64,000 nt of DNA from Hoplostethus atlanticus (Eukaryota > Chordata > Actinopteri > Trachichthyiformes > Trachichthyidae): NCBI GenBank assembly GCA_034670405.1, contig JAXDDX010000125.1, positions 1,302,001 to 1,366,000 of the forward strand, written 5' to 3'. The notes beneath the pieces are model-generated. The model was not told where the DNA came from and ran no database searches. It was given only the letters and a program-made list of their open reading frames with translations. A program made the position numbers and the translations under genes. Numbering within the stretch: position 1 is the stretch's first letter; the number at the start of each line of letters is the position of its first letter. Positions 14,712 through 25,439 of this stretch are shown piece after piece.

Positions 14712-16043
14712 TTACAAACTGTAACCAAGGAAAATAAGGCTGAGCATCCAGCAGTAATTAGAGCAATGGGAAAGGACGGAGAAGAAGGCAAGAAGCGATC
14801 CGGTGTACACTAAAGAGACACCCTCACAAAACCAGTGTGACAGACGCTGTTTTGAGAGAGCATAACCCTTGGTGGAATCCCCAAAACACACAAACAGCTG
14901 CTGCGTCGTCCTGAATGCAGCTGTGTGCTGAATATACATGGTAAGTGCCTGTACCGGGCACAGAAAATGTAACTCCGCCTCAGACTCTTTAGAATGAGGA
15001 GGCCGATGGAAAGTCTTCAGCACAATATCCCTAGAACTATAGGAACTCCTTATGTCCTTGGGCAGGAAGGTGGGATTTGGCCTGAGCAAAGCAAAGGAGC
15101 CATCCCCATTGATAGACAGACAGCTCGGGTGCACCGACAAAGCACCGATCTCACTGACACGCTTGGATGAGACTAGTGCGAGTAGCAGCGCAGTCTTGAA
15201 CGATAGAGCATCTAGAGGGGCCTGGGACAACGGCTCAAAAGGACTCTTTGTTAGCCCTTGTAGAACAGTGGGGAGGGCCCAGCGTGGTGCTCACACCCGT
15301 TTGACTGGCCTTACGCGTCTGGCCCCCTGTAAGAATCTCTTGACCAGGGGGTGACTGAAAACAGGATTGTCATCGTATCCAACATGACATGCTGAAACAG
15401 CAGCAGCGTAGACCTTTGTCACGCCCTCCACCTCTGCCTCCTAGCAGTCTCTCTACCTGTCTGTCTCTGTCTGTGTGTGTGTGTGTGTGTGTTGGCGGGC
15501 GTGGCTCCAGACCCCGGCTCCTCCCTGCATCATCACCACCTCCCGCTCACCTGCTCTACCCCGCACACCTGCCATCCATCATCTCATCACCACCAGCATA
15601 AGAACCCCGGCTTTCCATCCACTCATCGCCAGATCGTTGTTTGTACTGCCCTATCCAGTCACCTTCCCTGACCCCCCGCCTGCCGACCTTACCACCGCCT
15701 GTCTACCCTGCCTGCCTGTCGCCTGTCTGCTTGTCTCCCAACTCTGTTCATCCCGCTCCTGCACCAGCCCTTCTTCCCTTTGCCATCCCTACCTTGCCAC
15801 CCTTTGTACTGTTCCCGAGTAAACCTGTTTTTTGTTCCTAACTTCGTCTCTGTTGTCTGTGGTTTTGCACTTGGGTCCTGTACACGATCGTAACAACCTT
15901 AATGGTTCCTTATCCAACAAGGATTGAAGGAATGAAAGCACCTGCCCTACCGAACAAGAGGTCGGGGCAGCGCCATTGCTGTCGCACCATTTTGAAAAGG
16001 CATTCCATTTCACTGCGGGCATTTGCCCTCTGAATGGTACCAA
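14712..16043 (-). pseudogene. DIRS tyrosine recombinase, disrupted
   Basis: In DIRS elements this enzyme integrates circular DNA in place of a DDE integrase. The N-terminal part (about 16030-15905) includes KWNAFSKWCDSNGA and VGQVLSFLQSLLDK. The C-terminal part (about 15400-14830) includes the catalytic-arginine block SSKRVSEIGALS and a CPVQALTMYI block. Between the two lies an inserted LTR with a 5-bp duplication. A stop codon interrupts the C-terminal part near 15300, and the region that should hold the HxxR motif and tyrosine nucleophile is missing or unrecognisable after about 14820. It is not functional as read. Confidence 0.75.
15417..15895 (+). mobile_element. Solo LTR of a Gypsy-type element, TSD ACCTT
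   Basis: A 479-bp segment begins TGTCACGCC and ends GATCGTAACA (TG...CA termini). It is flanked by ACCTT at 15412-15416 and 15896-15900. The ends resemble those of the chromovirus LTR at 19237-19819 (TGTCACGGC...CCGTAACCCTGACA), and the interior is C-rich in the same style, so it is probably a related family. No internal sequence remains, as after LTR-LTR recombination. Confidence 0.9.
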
Positions 16044-16621
16044 TCACTGCTGTCGACAACCCCTTGTCCTGAAGAATCAACCTTTCAGAGAGAAAACCAT
16101 CAGCGGACCCCCGAGAATCGGAGGTTGCTGAACGGTGCCTAGGGCTTGTGACAGTACGTCCTGTCTCATCGGGACTGGCCATGGGGCTGCATGGGACAAG
16201 GATTGTAGCTCCGGGAACCACAGGGCTGACCGTGTCTCTGGAACCACAAGAATGAGAATGAGTGCTCGCGCACGAGCATATTCCATAAGGCGAAGCCTAC
16301 AAGAAATAGAACGGACTGTTCTAGCTGCTGCGGTCAGGCAAGCGCAGTCACGCAGCCAAAACAGAAAGACTGAGACTGAGTTTCTTTCCTCAGGCCATCA
16401 GGACTGTAAACACTGATCTCACCAGGGCCCCCCCATTAAGTTCCACACACTGACTATCCCATGGACACACACACAGACACATATAGAGACCATACATATT
16501 TGCCACATATTTTTTATATTTATTTATCTAATTCCATTATAAATACTGTTGCTTATTATACCTTAGTATACCACTGTTAATACTGGTAAATGTTGTTAAA
16601 TTGTTGTTGGCTTTGGTGCGG

Positions 16622-16959
16622 GTTCTCACCATCTTTGGTTCTCACCCGCATCAAAGCCTGCCCCCACCCTCTGGAACTCACTCCCTGTGGAGAACCGCAA
16701 TGCTGGGTCCATTGAAGTATTTAAACAGCGGCTGAAGACCTTTCTCTTGAGCCAGGCCTTTGGACCCAGCTGCTGAATTGTGGTCCTCTGCTTTTTTGCC
16801 TTTTTGTCCTTTGTCCTTTGTTTGTCGTATTGTTTTCCTCCTTGTTAGCCTGGTTGTTTTTGTTTTTCTCCTTATCTTGTTCTTATTCTACTCCTCCTAC
16901 TCTCTCCTTCTACTGTTAAGTGCCTTGGGTACCTTGAAAGGCGCTATCAAAATGAAAGC

Positions 16960-17005
<46 letters not shown>

Positions 17006-17025
17006 AATAATAATAATAATAATAC
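16622..17025 (+). mobile_element. Nested LINE 3' end with ATT-repeat tail
   Basis: The frame at about 16640-16770 gives WNSLPVENRNAGSIEVFK-like RT C-terminal sequence (PPSGTHSL in frame-shifted form). A 3' UTR follows and ends GGCGCTATCAAAATGAAAGC, then an ATT/TAT microsatellite (about 16962-17022). Such a tail is typical of CR1/L2-like insertions. Confidence 0.6.
16962..17023. repeat. ATT/AAT microsatellite (palindromic)
   Basis: About 14 ATT units pass directly into about 7 AAT units, so the tract can fold back on itself. Confidence 0.9.
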
Positions 17026-17130
17026 ATATTTTATTGTAGTTTTTTTGCACAATTGGAAGCATTGCCACTTTTCATTTCACTTCACATCCTGCATGTGTAT
17101 GTGACAAATAAAGTTCTTGAATCTTGACAG

Positions 17131-18300
17131 ATGAGACACCAAAAGAGCTATTGGAGGTGAAGAAGAGGAGAGTATCAGATAGACCGATAAGACACAGAGT
17201 TAACACAGTTTGTCACAGTTCAAAAGGAGCCCTTGTCACACAATAGAAGCAGAAGCTATGAAACCAGGGCTGGTCAATTTTCAAAATTGAACAAAGCATT
17301 GGCAACATCCAATCTAGCAATGACTTCTTTTGGTTATTTTGATTTCATGTTGTGAAAACCAGCCTATGCACCTGACCGGAACCTTTTGGTAGAGCACAGT
17401 GTCTCACATCTTATATTCATTTTACTCTGAAATAACTTGAAAATTGTGCAATTGTCGGGTGAAAATCTAAAGATTTCTGGGCTGGGCTAAGCCCCCCAAT
17501 GTTTCAAGATCCTAACAACACCTCTGAGTGGTACATCCTGCATGTGTATGTGACGAATAAAAATTCTTGAATTCCTATTCCCATCTAAACTATGCCAGCA
17601 ACCACACATGGCCAGCAATCACAGAGTCTACAAAAAAGATCTGCTACTGTTTAGCAACATGGTAATCCATACAGCCAAACCTTTCCTTCCACTTAAACTA
17701 AGGTGATGAGAGAGTGAAGAAAAAAGAGCCCAACACAACCAAGATTAGGAAAGCGAGACAGAGAGAGTGAGAGAGAGACATGGTTTATGGTAAATTGTAT
17801 TTATCATTTTATTGTGTTTCATTGTTAAAATGTTTACATGATTCTCTTCCCATCAGTCCACTGGGAGCCTGAGAGAAGAGCAAGGTAAGTGCATGGCTCT
17901 AAGAGTTTATGGTAGACTGTATCCATCATTTCATTGTGTTTCACTGTTTAACTGTTTGTATCGTTCTCTTCTAAATACAAAATACAAGATATAGCCTGGG
18001 CACGTCTTTCAGCAGCTGTCCCAATCGGCACTCCAGGGACCAGTGAGAAGGTATGTGTCACAAATAGGTCTGATTGTTTTGAGTAATAAGGATAGAAAAG
18101 GGTGAGAACTGGGAGTGAGGAGGGCCCCATACATGTCTTTGCCTTGGGCCCCCAAAACACTAAATCCGCCCCTGGTGGATGCATGAGGCAACATGGGACC
18201 ACAACAACCAACAGTAGTGCTAAGTGGTTTTTTTACGTGTGCTAATGAGCTAGTGACAAGTGAACAGTATTTTAAGCTATGTACAGAGTTGAGGCTTGAC
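17131..18300. other. Intergenic DNA with element scraps
   Basis: No gene was found. A LINE-tail scrap (TGCATGTGTATGTGACGAATAAA) lies at 17535-17570. A short segment at about 18120-18178 (GGGCCCCCAAAACACTAAATCCGCCCCTG) looks like the end of a hAT-type MITE. A pair of similar blocks (GTAAATTGTATTTATCATTTTATTGTG at 17790 and GTAGACTGTATCCATCATTTCATTGTG at 17912) is a local direct repeat of about 60 bases. Confidence 0.5.
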
Positions 18301-19777
18301 GAGCCACATACAAAATGGAAAGGAGTGGGGGGCAAAGGTGGTGCCACATCAAAAAACTTAGTAAAACTAAACCGCTAGCTACTAGTTTCTTAAATGGTAG
18401 TCAAGGAAAAGCCTACCTGCTCTAACTCAAACCAAAGTCCAGAGGGTGCCACTCACCTAGTGTATATAACACACAAAACAATCTAGTATCATACTAGCTG
18501 TACAGATCTGGCTGGATTCCTTCTAGAGGTCATGTGGACCTTGTTTCCCTGAGGTATGCTATGAATACAACTGACTGTGATAACAAACCGTATGGCTATG
18601 ATGTTTTCAATCATCAATAATGTGTGGTGTGCCCAGTGGCGACTGGTCATTAGGGGCAAGTGGGGCATAGCCCCACCTGCTGTCACCAGAAAGAACTGTG
18701 CAAACAAATTATGTTAATAAGATAATTATAGCAGATAATAATCTTTTTATCTGCTATAATTTATTATCTATGAATATAGCATCTTCCTAAATTGTATATC
18801 ATTTGTGTTAGGATTTTAGTCCCTGCCTTGCTGCTTCAGATTCTGTCCGCAGTAGGCCTACGTGGGGCTAGCCCCTCTCTCACAATGCAATGTGAAATGT
18901 GGAAAAAAAACACATCAGTAGCAAGAGAGAGTACTGTAGTTTTCCTGGTATGTAGCCTATCTATTGAAGTGGTAGGTGCCCCACCAATTTTTTACATATA
19001 AAAACACCACTGTGAATAAGAATTGGAATGAGCAGGCATCAAAATGTTCAATACCTTGAATATGTTGACGAGGGAATAAAAAACTATAATAAAATGCAAT
19101 CCAGGAAATACTTTGGTTCTATACTAGGAAATACTTAGCCCCATTTGGTTCACTGCCTCTCTAATGGATAGTATGTTAGAAAAAATGTATTATGACCCGA
19201 CAAGCCCAGGGTCATTTGAGTGTTAACATAATAGATTGTCACGGCTCCAGCCCCAACCCCGGGTTTTCCCTGTGTTCCTACCTCCCTTGTGTCTCCACCT
19301 CCCTTGTCTGTCTCTCGTTGTCTGTCTGTGTGTGTGGCGTGGGTGTGGCTCCCTCTCCTGGCCCTGCCTTTCCTCGACATCTGCTGCCTATCTTCTCATC
19401 AGCCCAGCAGTACTTATACCCTGGCTCTTCAACCGCTCTTCGCCAGATTGTTCCGCCAACTACTGTGATAGTCACTCTCTCGGCCACTCTAGATTAACTA
19501 TTTGAGTATATTCCTTTGTGTGCCTCCGGGCTGTCCTAACTGTCTGTTCTTTTCTTCCAAGATCCCCTGTATGCCTCGTTCCTCGTGTCTCCTCACCGAA
19601 ACCCACCAGCCTGCCTGTTTCCCTCGCTACCGCCTCACCTGCTTGCCCCAGCTCCTGCCTGCTCCCCTCGCTCCTGCCTCATCTGCTTGCCCCAGCTCCA
19701 TCCAGCCCAGGCTCTGCACCCCCCACCTTCCCATCACCTGCTCCTCCAATAAATCCTCTTTTTCCTACTCCCTTGTC
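18301..19777. repeat. Duplicated block, copy 1 (Gypsy 5' flank plus most of the 5' LTR)
   Basis: This block is repeated in direct orientation at 21369-22837. From 19021 on, the two copies align without gaps at an offset of 3060 bases with only two substitutions that I can find. From 18301 to 19020 they differ by several single-base indels, many in homopolymers. It comprises about 936 bases of flanking DNA and 541 bases of LTR. Confidence 0.93.
18634..19012. mobile_element. Probable hAT-type MITE (copy 1)
   Basis: It starts CAGTGGCGACTGGTCATTAG and ends ACACCACTG, both compatible with hAT CAGTGG termini. The interior has complementary GGGGCATAGCCCCAC and GTGCCCCACCAA blocks. I found no 8-bp target duplication, so the boundaries are tentative. 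A second copy lies at about 21699-22072 as part of the larger duplicated block. Confidence 0.45.
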
Positions 19778-19819
19778 GTGGTCTGCATTCTGGGTCCAGA
19801 TACAACCGTAACCCTGACA
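19237..19819 (+). repeat. 5' LTR of the chromovirus
   Basis: 583 bp, from TGTCACGGCTCC to CCGTAACCCTGACA. A likely polyadenylation signal AATAAA lies at 19748-19753. It differs from the 3' LTR at more than ten positions, including a GGGTGT insertion in the GTGGCGTGG region. Confidence 0.92.
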
Positions 19820-19835
19820 GAACAATCTGGCCCGC

Positions 19836-21335
19836 ATGGACCCAGCAGACTATGGCACCCTGAAGCAAGCCATCTCCAACCAGGGACAACGCTTGGGCCA
19901 ACACGAACAGGCGCTGCAAGCAGTCCTGGATCAGCTAAAGGACATTTCCTCTGCTCTGGCTCCTCTCCGCTTGGGACCCACCCTGGCCACGGATTCCTTG
20001 TTGCCCCTAGCGGCCGCCCACCCAGGGCCTCCTGCTTCCTCTCTCTCGGAGCCACATATTCCACCCCCGGCCAAGTATTCCGGCAACCCCAACACCTGTC
20101 ATGAGTTTTTAATTCAGTGTAGACTTACTTTTAATGCCCAACCGTCCCGCTATGGGAGCGAAGCCGCGAGAATTGCTTTTATTGTGAATCTGTTGAATGG
20201 AGCCCCGCTTAGCCTATACAATGCTCTCTATGAGCAGGGCTCTCCCACAGCGCAGTCGTTTTTAGCTTTCTCTGCCGAGCTCAAGCGCGTGTTTGACCAT
20301 CCCATAAGGGGACAGCAAGCAGGGCAGCACCTACTAAGGCTCCGACAGGGCAAGCTCAGTGTGCGAGAATATCTAGGCCAATTCCGCCGTTTAGCCTTCG
20401 AGTCCGGCTGGAATGACAGCGCCCTTATTACCGCTTTCCAGAGCAGACTTAGCTGGGAAGTGGGTAGGGAGGTGGCGCTCTGCGGGGATACGGGGACGTT
20501 AGATGAGGCTATTCAGCTAGCGATCAAGGTTTCCGACCTGGCTGCACAGTGGCGAGTCGAGCCCAGCCTCCCCAGGGGTATCGCTCACCTCCCGGTGGGG
20601 GGTGGTGATGCCAGACCTGTCCCCACCTCCGAAGCGGAGCCGATGCAGTTAGCCCGGACCCGTCTTTCTCCAGCGGCGCGCCTGCCAAAGGATGGACTCG
20701 GGGGCCTGCCTCTACTGCGGCCAGACTGGCCATTTCCTGGCTGCCTGTTCCCTCCGGCTAAAAGGGGAGGCTCATCAGTGACTGCGGGGACACTGATGAG
20801 CCATGCCGCTGCCCGTTCTCCAGCCCCGCAGTCCTGCATTCGATTCGACGCCTCCCTCCTCTGGTCCAAAGAGACTCTCCCGGTGCTCGCGTTGGTGGAC
20901 TCCGGCGCCGATGCCAGCTTTATCGACTCCACGCTAGTTTCGCAGGCCGGAATCCCGACCGAACCTCTCCCTTCCCCGTTAACGGTCAATGCGCTGGATG
21001 GTAAGCTCCTGGCCCGGATCACGCACCGCTTTGCACCTCTCACGTTGGTCCTGTCAGAAACCACTGGAATGTATCCAGCCACATCATCTCCGTCTCCCCA
21101 CGTCCGGTGGTGTTGAGCCGGCCCTGGCACTCCACAACCCGCACATTGACTGGTCCGCTGGTTCCGTGATCAGCTGGAGCGCGTTTGTCACTCCCACTGC
21201 CTCCTGTCTGCCCTAGCCCCAAATAATCCACTACCGTTCCTGTCCTGAGCTCCCCGACCTCTCCTCCGTTCCCCCAGATACACAACCTCGGAGAGGTTTA
21301 AAGCGAAACCCACGGCCCGTTCTCCCCCTACGGTT
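19836..21335 (+). pseudogene. Chromovirus gag and protease region, frameshifted
   Basis: The start ATG is 16 bases after the 5' LTR. The first 280 residues have the form of a Gypsy capsid: an N-terminal coiled region (QEL-like heptads at residues 10-40), a PPAKYSGNP block at about 78 typical of sushi-type Gag, and a YLGQFRRLAFE block at about 179. The CCHC knuckle (CX2CX4HX4C, bases 20707-20748) lies in a different frame from the flanking ORF, so two compensating shifts bracket it. An aspartic-protease motif LVDSGADASF appears at residues 353-362. The main frame ends at 21116; homology continues in another frame (HNPHIDWSAG near 21140) to about 21335, where the element breaks off in a G-rich run. 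Confidence 0.85.
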
Positions 21336-21370
21336 GGGGGAAAGGGAAAAAAGGGGGGGGGTGGGGGTTA
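21336..21370. other. G/A homopolymer junction
   Basis: A run of GGGGG, AAAGGGAAAAAA and nine or more G marks the abrupt change from chromovirus sequence to the second copy of the flank block. It looks like either junctional filler or a misread or misjoined stretch. Confidence 0.6.
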
Positions 21371-22837
21371 GCCACAACAAATGGAAAGGAGTGGGGGGGG
21401 GCAAAGGTGGTGCCACATCAGAAACTTAGTAAAACTAAACCGCTAGCTACTAGGTTTCTTAAATGGTAGTCAAGGAAAAGCCTACCTGCTCTAACTCAAA
21501 CCAAAGTCCAGAGGGTGCCACTCACCTAGTGTATATAACACACAAAACAATCTAGTATCATACTAGCTGTACAGATCTGGCTGGATTCCTTCTAGAGGTC
21601 ATGTGGACCTTGTTTCCTAGGTATGCTATGATACAACTGACTGTGATAACAAACCGTATGGCTATGATGTTTTCATCATCAATAATGTGTGGTGTGCCCA
21701 GTGGCAAACTGGTCATTAGGGGCAAGTGGGGCATAGCCCCCACTGCTGTCACCAGAAAGAACTGTGCAAACAAATTATGTTAATAAGATAATTAAGCAGA
21801 TAATAATCTTTTTATCTGCTATAATTTATTATCTATGAATATAGCATCTTCCTAAATTGTATATCTTTGTGTTAGGATTTTAGTCCTGCCTTGCTGCTTC
21901 AGATTCTGTCCGCAGTAGGCCTACGTGGGGCTAGCCCTCTCTCACAATGCAATGTGAAATGTGGAAAAAAAACACATCAGTAGCAAGAGAGAGTACTGTA
22001 GTTTTCCTGGTATGTAGCCTATCTATTGAAGTGGTAGGTGCCCACCAATTTTTACATATAAAAACACCACTGTGAATAAGAATTGGAATGAGCAGGCATC
22101 AAAATGTTCAATACCTTGAATATGTTGACGAGGGAATAAAAAACTATAATAAAATGCAATCCAGGAAATACTTTGGTTCTATACTAGGAAATACTTAGGC
22201 CCATTTGGTTCACTGCCTCTCTAATGGATAGTATGTTAGAAAAAATGTATTATGACCCGACAAGCCCAGGGTCATTTGAGTGTTAACATAATAGATTGTC
22301 ACGGCTCCAGCCCCAACCCCGGGTTTTCCCTGTGTTCCTACCTCCCTTGTGTCTCCACCTCCCTTGTCTGTCTCTCGTTGTCTGTCTGTGTGTGTGGCGT
22401 GGGTGTGGCTCCCTCTCCTGGCCCTGCCTTTCCTCGACATCTGCTGCCTATCTTCTCATCAGCCCAGCAGTACTTATACCCTGGCTCTTCAACCGCTCTT
22501 CGCCAGATTGTTCCGCCAACTACTGTGGTAGTCACTCTCTCGGCCACTCTAGATTAACTATTTGAGTATATTCCTTTGTGTGCCTCCGGGCTGTCCTAAC
22601 TGTCTGTTCTTTTCTTCCAAGATCCCCTGTATGCCTCGTTCCTCGTGTCTCCTCACCGAAACCCACCAGCCTGCCTGTTTCCCTCGCTACCGCCTCACCT
22701 GCTTGCCCCAGCTCCTGCCTGCTCCCCTCGCTCCTGCCTCATCTGCTTGCCCCAGCTCCATCCAGCCCAGGCTCTGCACCCCCCACCTTCCCATCACCTG
22801 CTCCTCCAATAAATCCTCTTTTTCCTACTCCCTTGTC
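21369..22837. repeat. Duplicated block, copy 2 (flank plus partial LTR) inside the chromovirus
   Basis: Direct repeat of 18301-19777. It includes the hAT-like MITE copy (about 21699-22072), the ATAGAT pre-insertion site at 22291-22296 and the first 541 bp of the LTR (22297-22837), which differs from the 5' LTR by one base (19468 A versus 22528 G). At 22837 it passes into chromovirus RT sequence, with CTCTTTTTCCTACTCC present on both sides of the joint. Confidence 0.93.
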
Positions 22838-22844
22838 CTCTTTT

Positions 22845-25423
22845 TCCTACTCCTTCTTTTTCGTGGAGAAGAAGGATCACGCTCTGCGCCCCTGCATCGA
22901 CTTCCGGGGACTGAATAACATCACGGTGAGAAATAAATACCCCCTGCCGCTCATAGACCCTGCCTTTGAGCCTCTCCAACACGCCACGATCTTCTCCAAG
23001 CTAGACCTCCGCAACGCCTACCACCTCATCTGGATTCGAGAAGGCGACGAGTGGAAGACTGCCTTTAACACCGCCCTCGGTCACTTCGAGTACCTGGTCA
23101 TGCCCTTCGGTCTCACCAACACCCCAGCGGTTTTCCAGGCACTCGTCAATGACGTCCTCCGAGACATGCTGAACCGGTTTGTCTTTGTGTACCTTGACAA
23201 CATCCTGATCTTCTCCCGGGACAGGGAGGAGCACGTCCAGCATGTCAGGTTGGTGCTCTGTCGGCTACTTGAAAATAAACTGTTCGCCAAAGCTGAAAAG
23301 TGCGAGTTTCATGTTCTGTCTGTCAGTTTCCTAGGCTACATCGAGCAGGGGCAGGTGAAGACGGACCCGGCCAAAATCCAGGCGGTGGCTGAGTGGCCGA
23401 CACCCGCCTCCCGGAAACAACTCCAGCAATTCCTGGGCTTTGCGAATTTCTACAGGAGGTTTATCCAGGATTTTAGCAAGGTCGCAGCCCCGCTTACCCG
23501 GCTCACCTCCACTCTCTCCCAATTTACCTGGACCCCCGAGGCGGATGCAGCCTTCACCCACCTCAAGCGCCTCTTCACGTCTGCCCTGGTTTTGAGGCAT
23601 CCGGACCCTTCTAAGCAGTTTGTGGTGGACGTGGATGCTTCCGACTCCGGCGTTGGGGCCGTTCTGTCCCAACAATCCTCGGGGGACCAGAAGTTGCACC
23701 CCTGTGTGTTTTTCTCCCGGCGGAGCGGAATTATGACGTGGGTAACCGGGAGCTCCTGGCGGTGGTCCTGGCCTTGGGTGAGTGGAGGCATTGGCTGGAG
23801 GGGGCGGAGCAACCATTTGTGGTCCGGACAGACCACAAGAACCTCTCCTACCTCCGCTCCGCTAAACGGCTCAACTCCCGGCAGACGCGGTGGGCATTGT
23901 TCCTGGGGAGGTTCAATTTCACCCTTACCTACTGCAACATCAAGCCGGACGCTCTCTCCCGCCAGTGGGCTCCCGAGAAACCCACTCCCGAGCCTGAGAC
24001 CATTCTCCCTCCATCCTGTGTGGTGGGGGCGGCTGCGTGGGAGATCGAGAGCCTCGTCCGGGAGGCCCAGCGCAACCACCCAGACCCAGGTAACGGCCCC
24101 ACTAACCGTCTGTTCATACCCGATTCCGCCAGGTCCCAGGTTCTCCAGTGGGGTCACTCATCCAGACTCACCTGCCACCCCGGCTTCGCCCGCACCCTGG
24201 CGTTCGTCAGGCAGAGCTTCTGGTGGCCCTCCATGTCCCAGGACACCCGAGCCTTCGTGTCCGCCTGCTCCGTCTGCGCCCACAGCAAGTCCTCCCACCA
24301 GCCTCCCGCTGGCCTGCTGCACCCACTGCCCACTCCCAGCCGTCCTTGGTCTCACATCGCCGTCGACTTCGTCACTGGTCTCCCTCCATCAGCCGGTAAT
24401 ACCACCATCCTAACCGTGGTCGACCGATTTTCCAAGGCGGTCCACTTCATCCCTCTCCCCAAGCTTCCCTCCACCAGGGAGACTGCGGACCTCCTGGTGC
24501 TCCATGTGTTCCGGCTCCATGGGATCCCCCTGGACATCATCTCCGACCGGGGTCCGCAGTTCTCCTCCCAGGTGTGGAAGGCCTTCTGCCAGGCTCTGGG
24601 TGCCACCGTCAGCCTCTCCTCCGGCTACCACCCCCAGTCCAATGGGCAGACGGAGCGGGCCAACCAGGACCTGGAAGCGGCCCTCCGCTGCATCACCGCT
24701 CACCACCCCTCCTCCTGGAGCTCCCATCTACTGTGGGTTGAGTACGCCCACAACTCCCTCACCAGCACCGCCGTATGTCCCCCTTTCAAGCGTCATTGGG
24801 CTACCAACCTCCCCTCTTTCCCATTCAGGAGGAGGAAGTGGCGGTACCTTCAGTACAGGTCCACCTCCAGCGCTGCCGCTGGATCTGGAAGGCAGCTCGA
24901 GCGGCCCTCCGTCCGCTCGGCGTCCCGAAACCAGCGCCTTGCAGACCGCCGCCCGATCCCTGTGCCCACCTACCAACCTGGGCAGAAGGTGTGGCTCTCC
25001 TCCCGGGACCTGCCCCTGCAGGTTGAGTCCCGAAAGTTGGCTCCCCGGTACATGGGGCCCTACGTGATCGACAAGGCCATCAACCTGGCCTCGGTAAGGC
25101 TAAAACTGCCCCCGGCTCTGAAAATTCATCCCACGTTCCATGTTTCCCTGCTCAAGCCTGTCTCCTCCAGCCCATTATGCCCTCCAGCCGACGTCCCTCC
25201 ACCCCCCCGGATCATCGACGACCATCCTGCCTACATGGTCAAGAAAATTATGGACATTCGCCGCCGGGGTCGGGGCTTCCAGTACCTGGTCGACTGGGAG
25301 GCTTACGGCCCGGAAGAACGTAGCTGGATCCCTCGCCGTAACATCTTGGACCCCTCCCTCATCCGCGACTTCCACCGGGAGCACCCCAACAAGCCCGGTG
25401 GGGTGCCCGGAGGCGCCCGTTGA
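22845..25423 (+). pseudogene. Chromovirus pol: RT, RNase H, integrase, chromodomain
   Basis: The polyprotein reverse-transcribes and integrates the element. RT starts abruptly at [19 protein letters not shown] (about 22855); the palm includes [15 protein letters not shown], and the active site reads YLDN where YLDD is usual (about 23195). RNase H begins [17 protein letters not shown] (about 23625). A frameshift near 23730 moves it to the frame used to the end, and part of the C-terminal RNase H is deleted near 23935. The integrase has an HHCC-type finger (CHPGF...CSVCAH), DDE residues in [17 protein letters not shown] and NGQTERANQ, and a stretch at about 24780-24910 read out of frame between two shifts. 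It ends with a chromodomain ([20 protein letters not shown]) and a stop at 25423. Confidence 0.88.
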
Positions 25424-25439
25424 GGGAGGGGGGGGGTAC
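25424..25439 (+). other. Polypurine tract of the chromovirus
   Basis: GAGGGAGGGGGGGG immediately precedes TACTGTCACGG at the 3' LTR start. This is the expected position of the plus-strand primer. Confidence 0.75.

Larger units (their letters stand above)
14205..16330 (-). mobile_element. DIRS-type retrotransposon remnant
   Basis: Minus-strand remnants appear in the order expected for the 3' half of a DIRS element. The end of the RT-RNase H region lies at about 16290-16100 (ALILILVVPETRSALWFPEL and then a PWPVPMRQDVLSQA block). It is followed by a tyrosine recombinase from 16043 down to about 14712, and then non-coding sequence at 14205-14711 that I take to be the terminal or internal complementary region. 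The element is split by a solo LTR at 15417-15895. Gag and most of RT are absent. Confidence 0.7.
16335..17130 (+). mobile_element. LINE 3' end, interrupted by a second LINE
   Basis: The left part (16335-16620) encodes a degraded RT C-terminus and begins a 3' UTR (the ACACACACAGACACATATAG region). The right part (17030-17130) resumes with the CATTGCCACTTTTCATTTCAC motif and ends GACAAATAAAGTTCTTGAATCTTGA, the same 3' end as at 41940-42028. A different LINE tail is inserted between the parts. Confidence 0.65.

Noticed and set aside
19502-20104. 200-codon frame through the 5' LTR into gag
   Set aside because: It is Pro/Ser/Cys-rich translation of C-rich LTR sequence; the real gag starts at 19836 in another frame.
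23450-24157. Minus-strand frame of 235 codons opposite pol
   Set aside because: Antisense shadow of GC-rich RNase H and integrase coding sequence with no recognisable domain.
24504-25067. 187-codon Pro/Ser-rich frame inside integrase
   Set aside because: Alternate frame of the integrase region; composition reflects GC-rich coding DNA.
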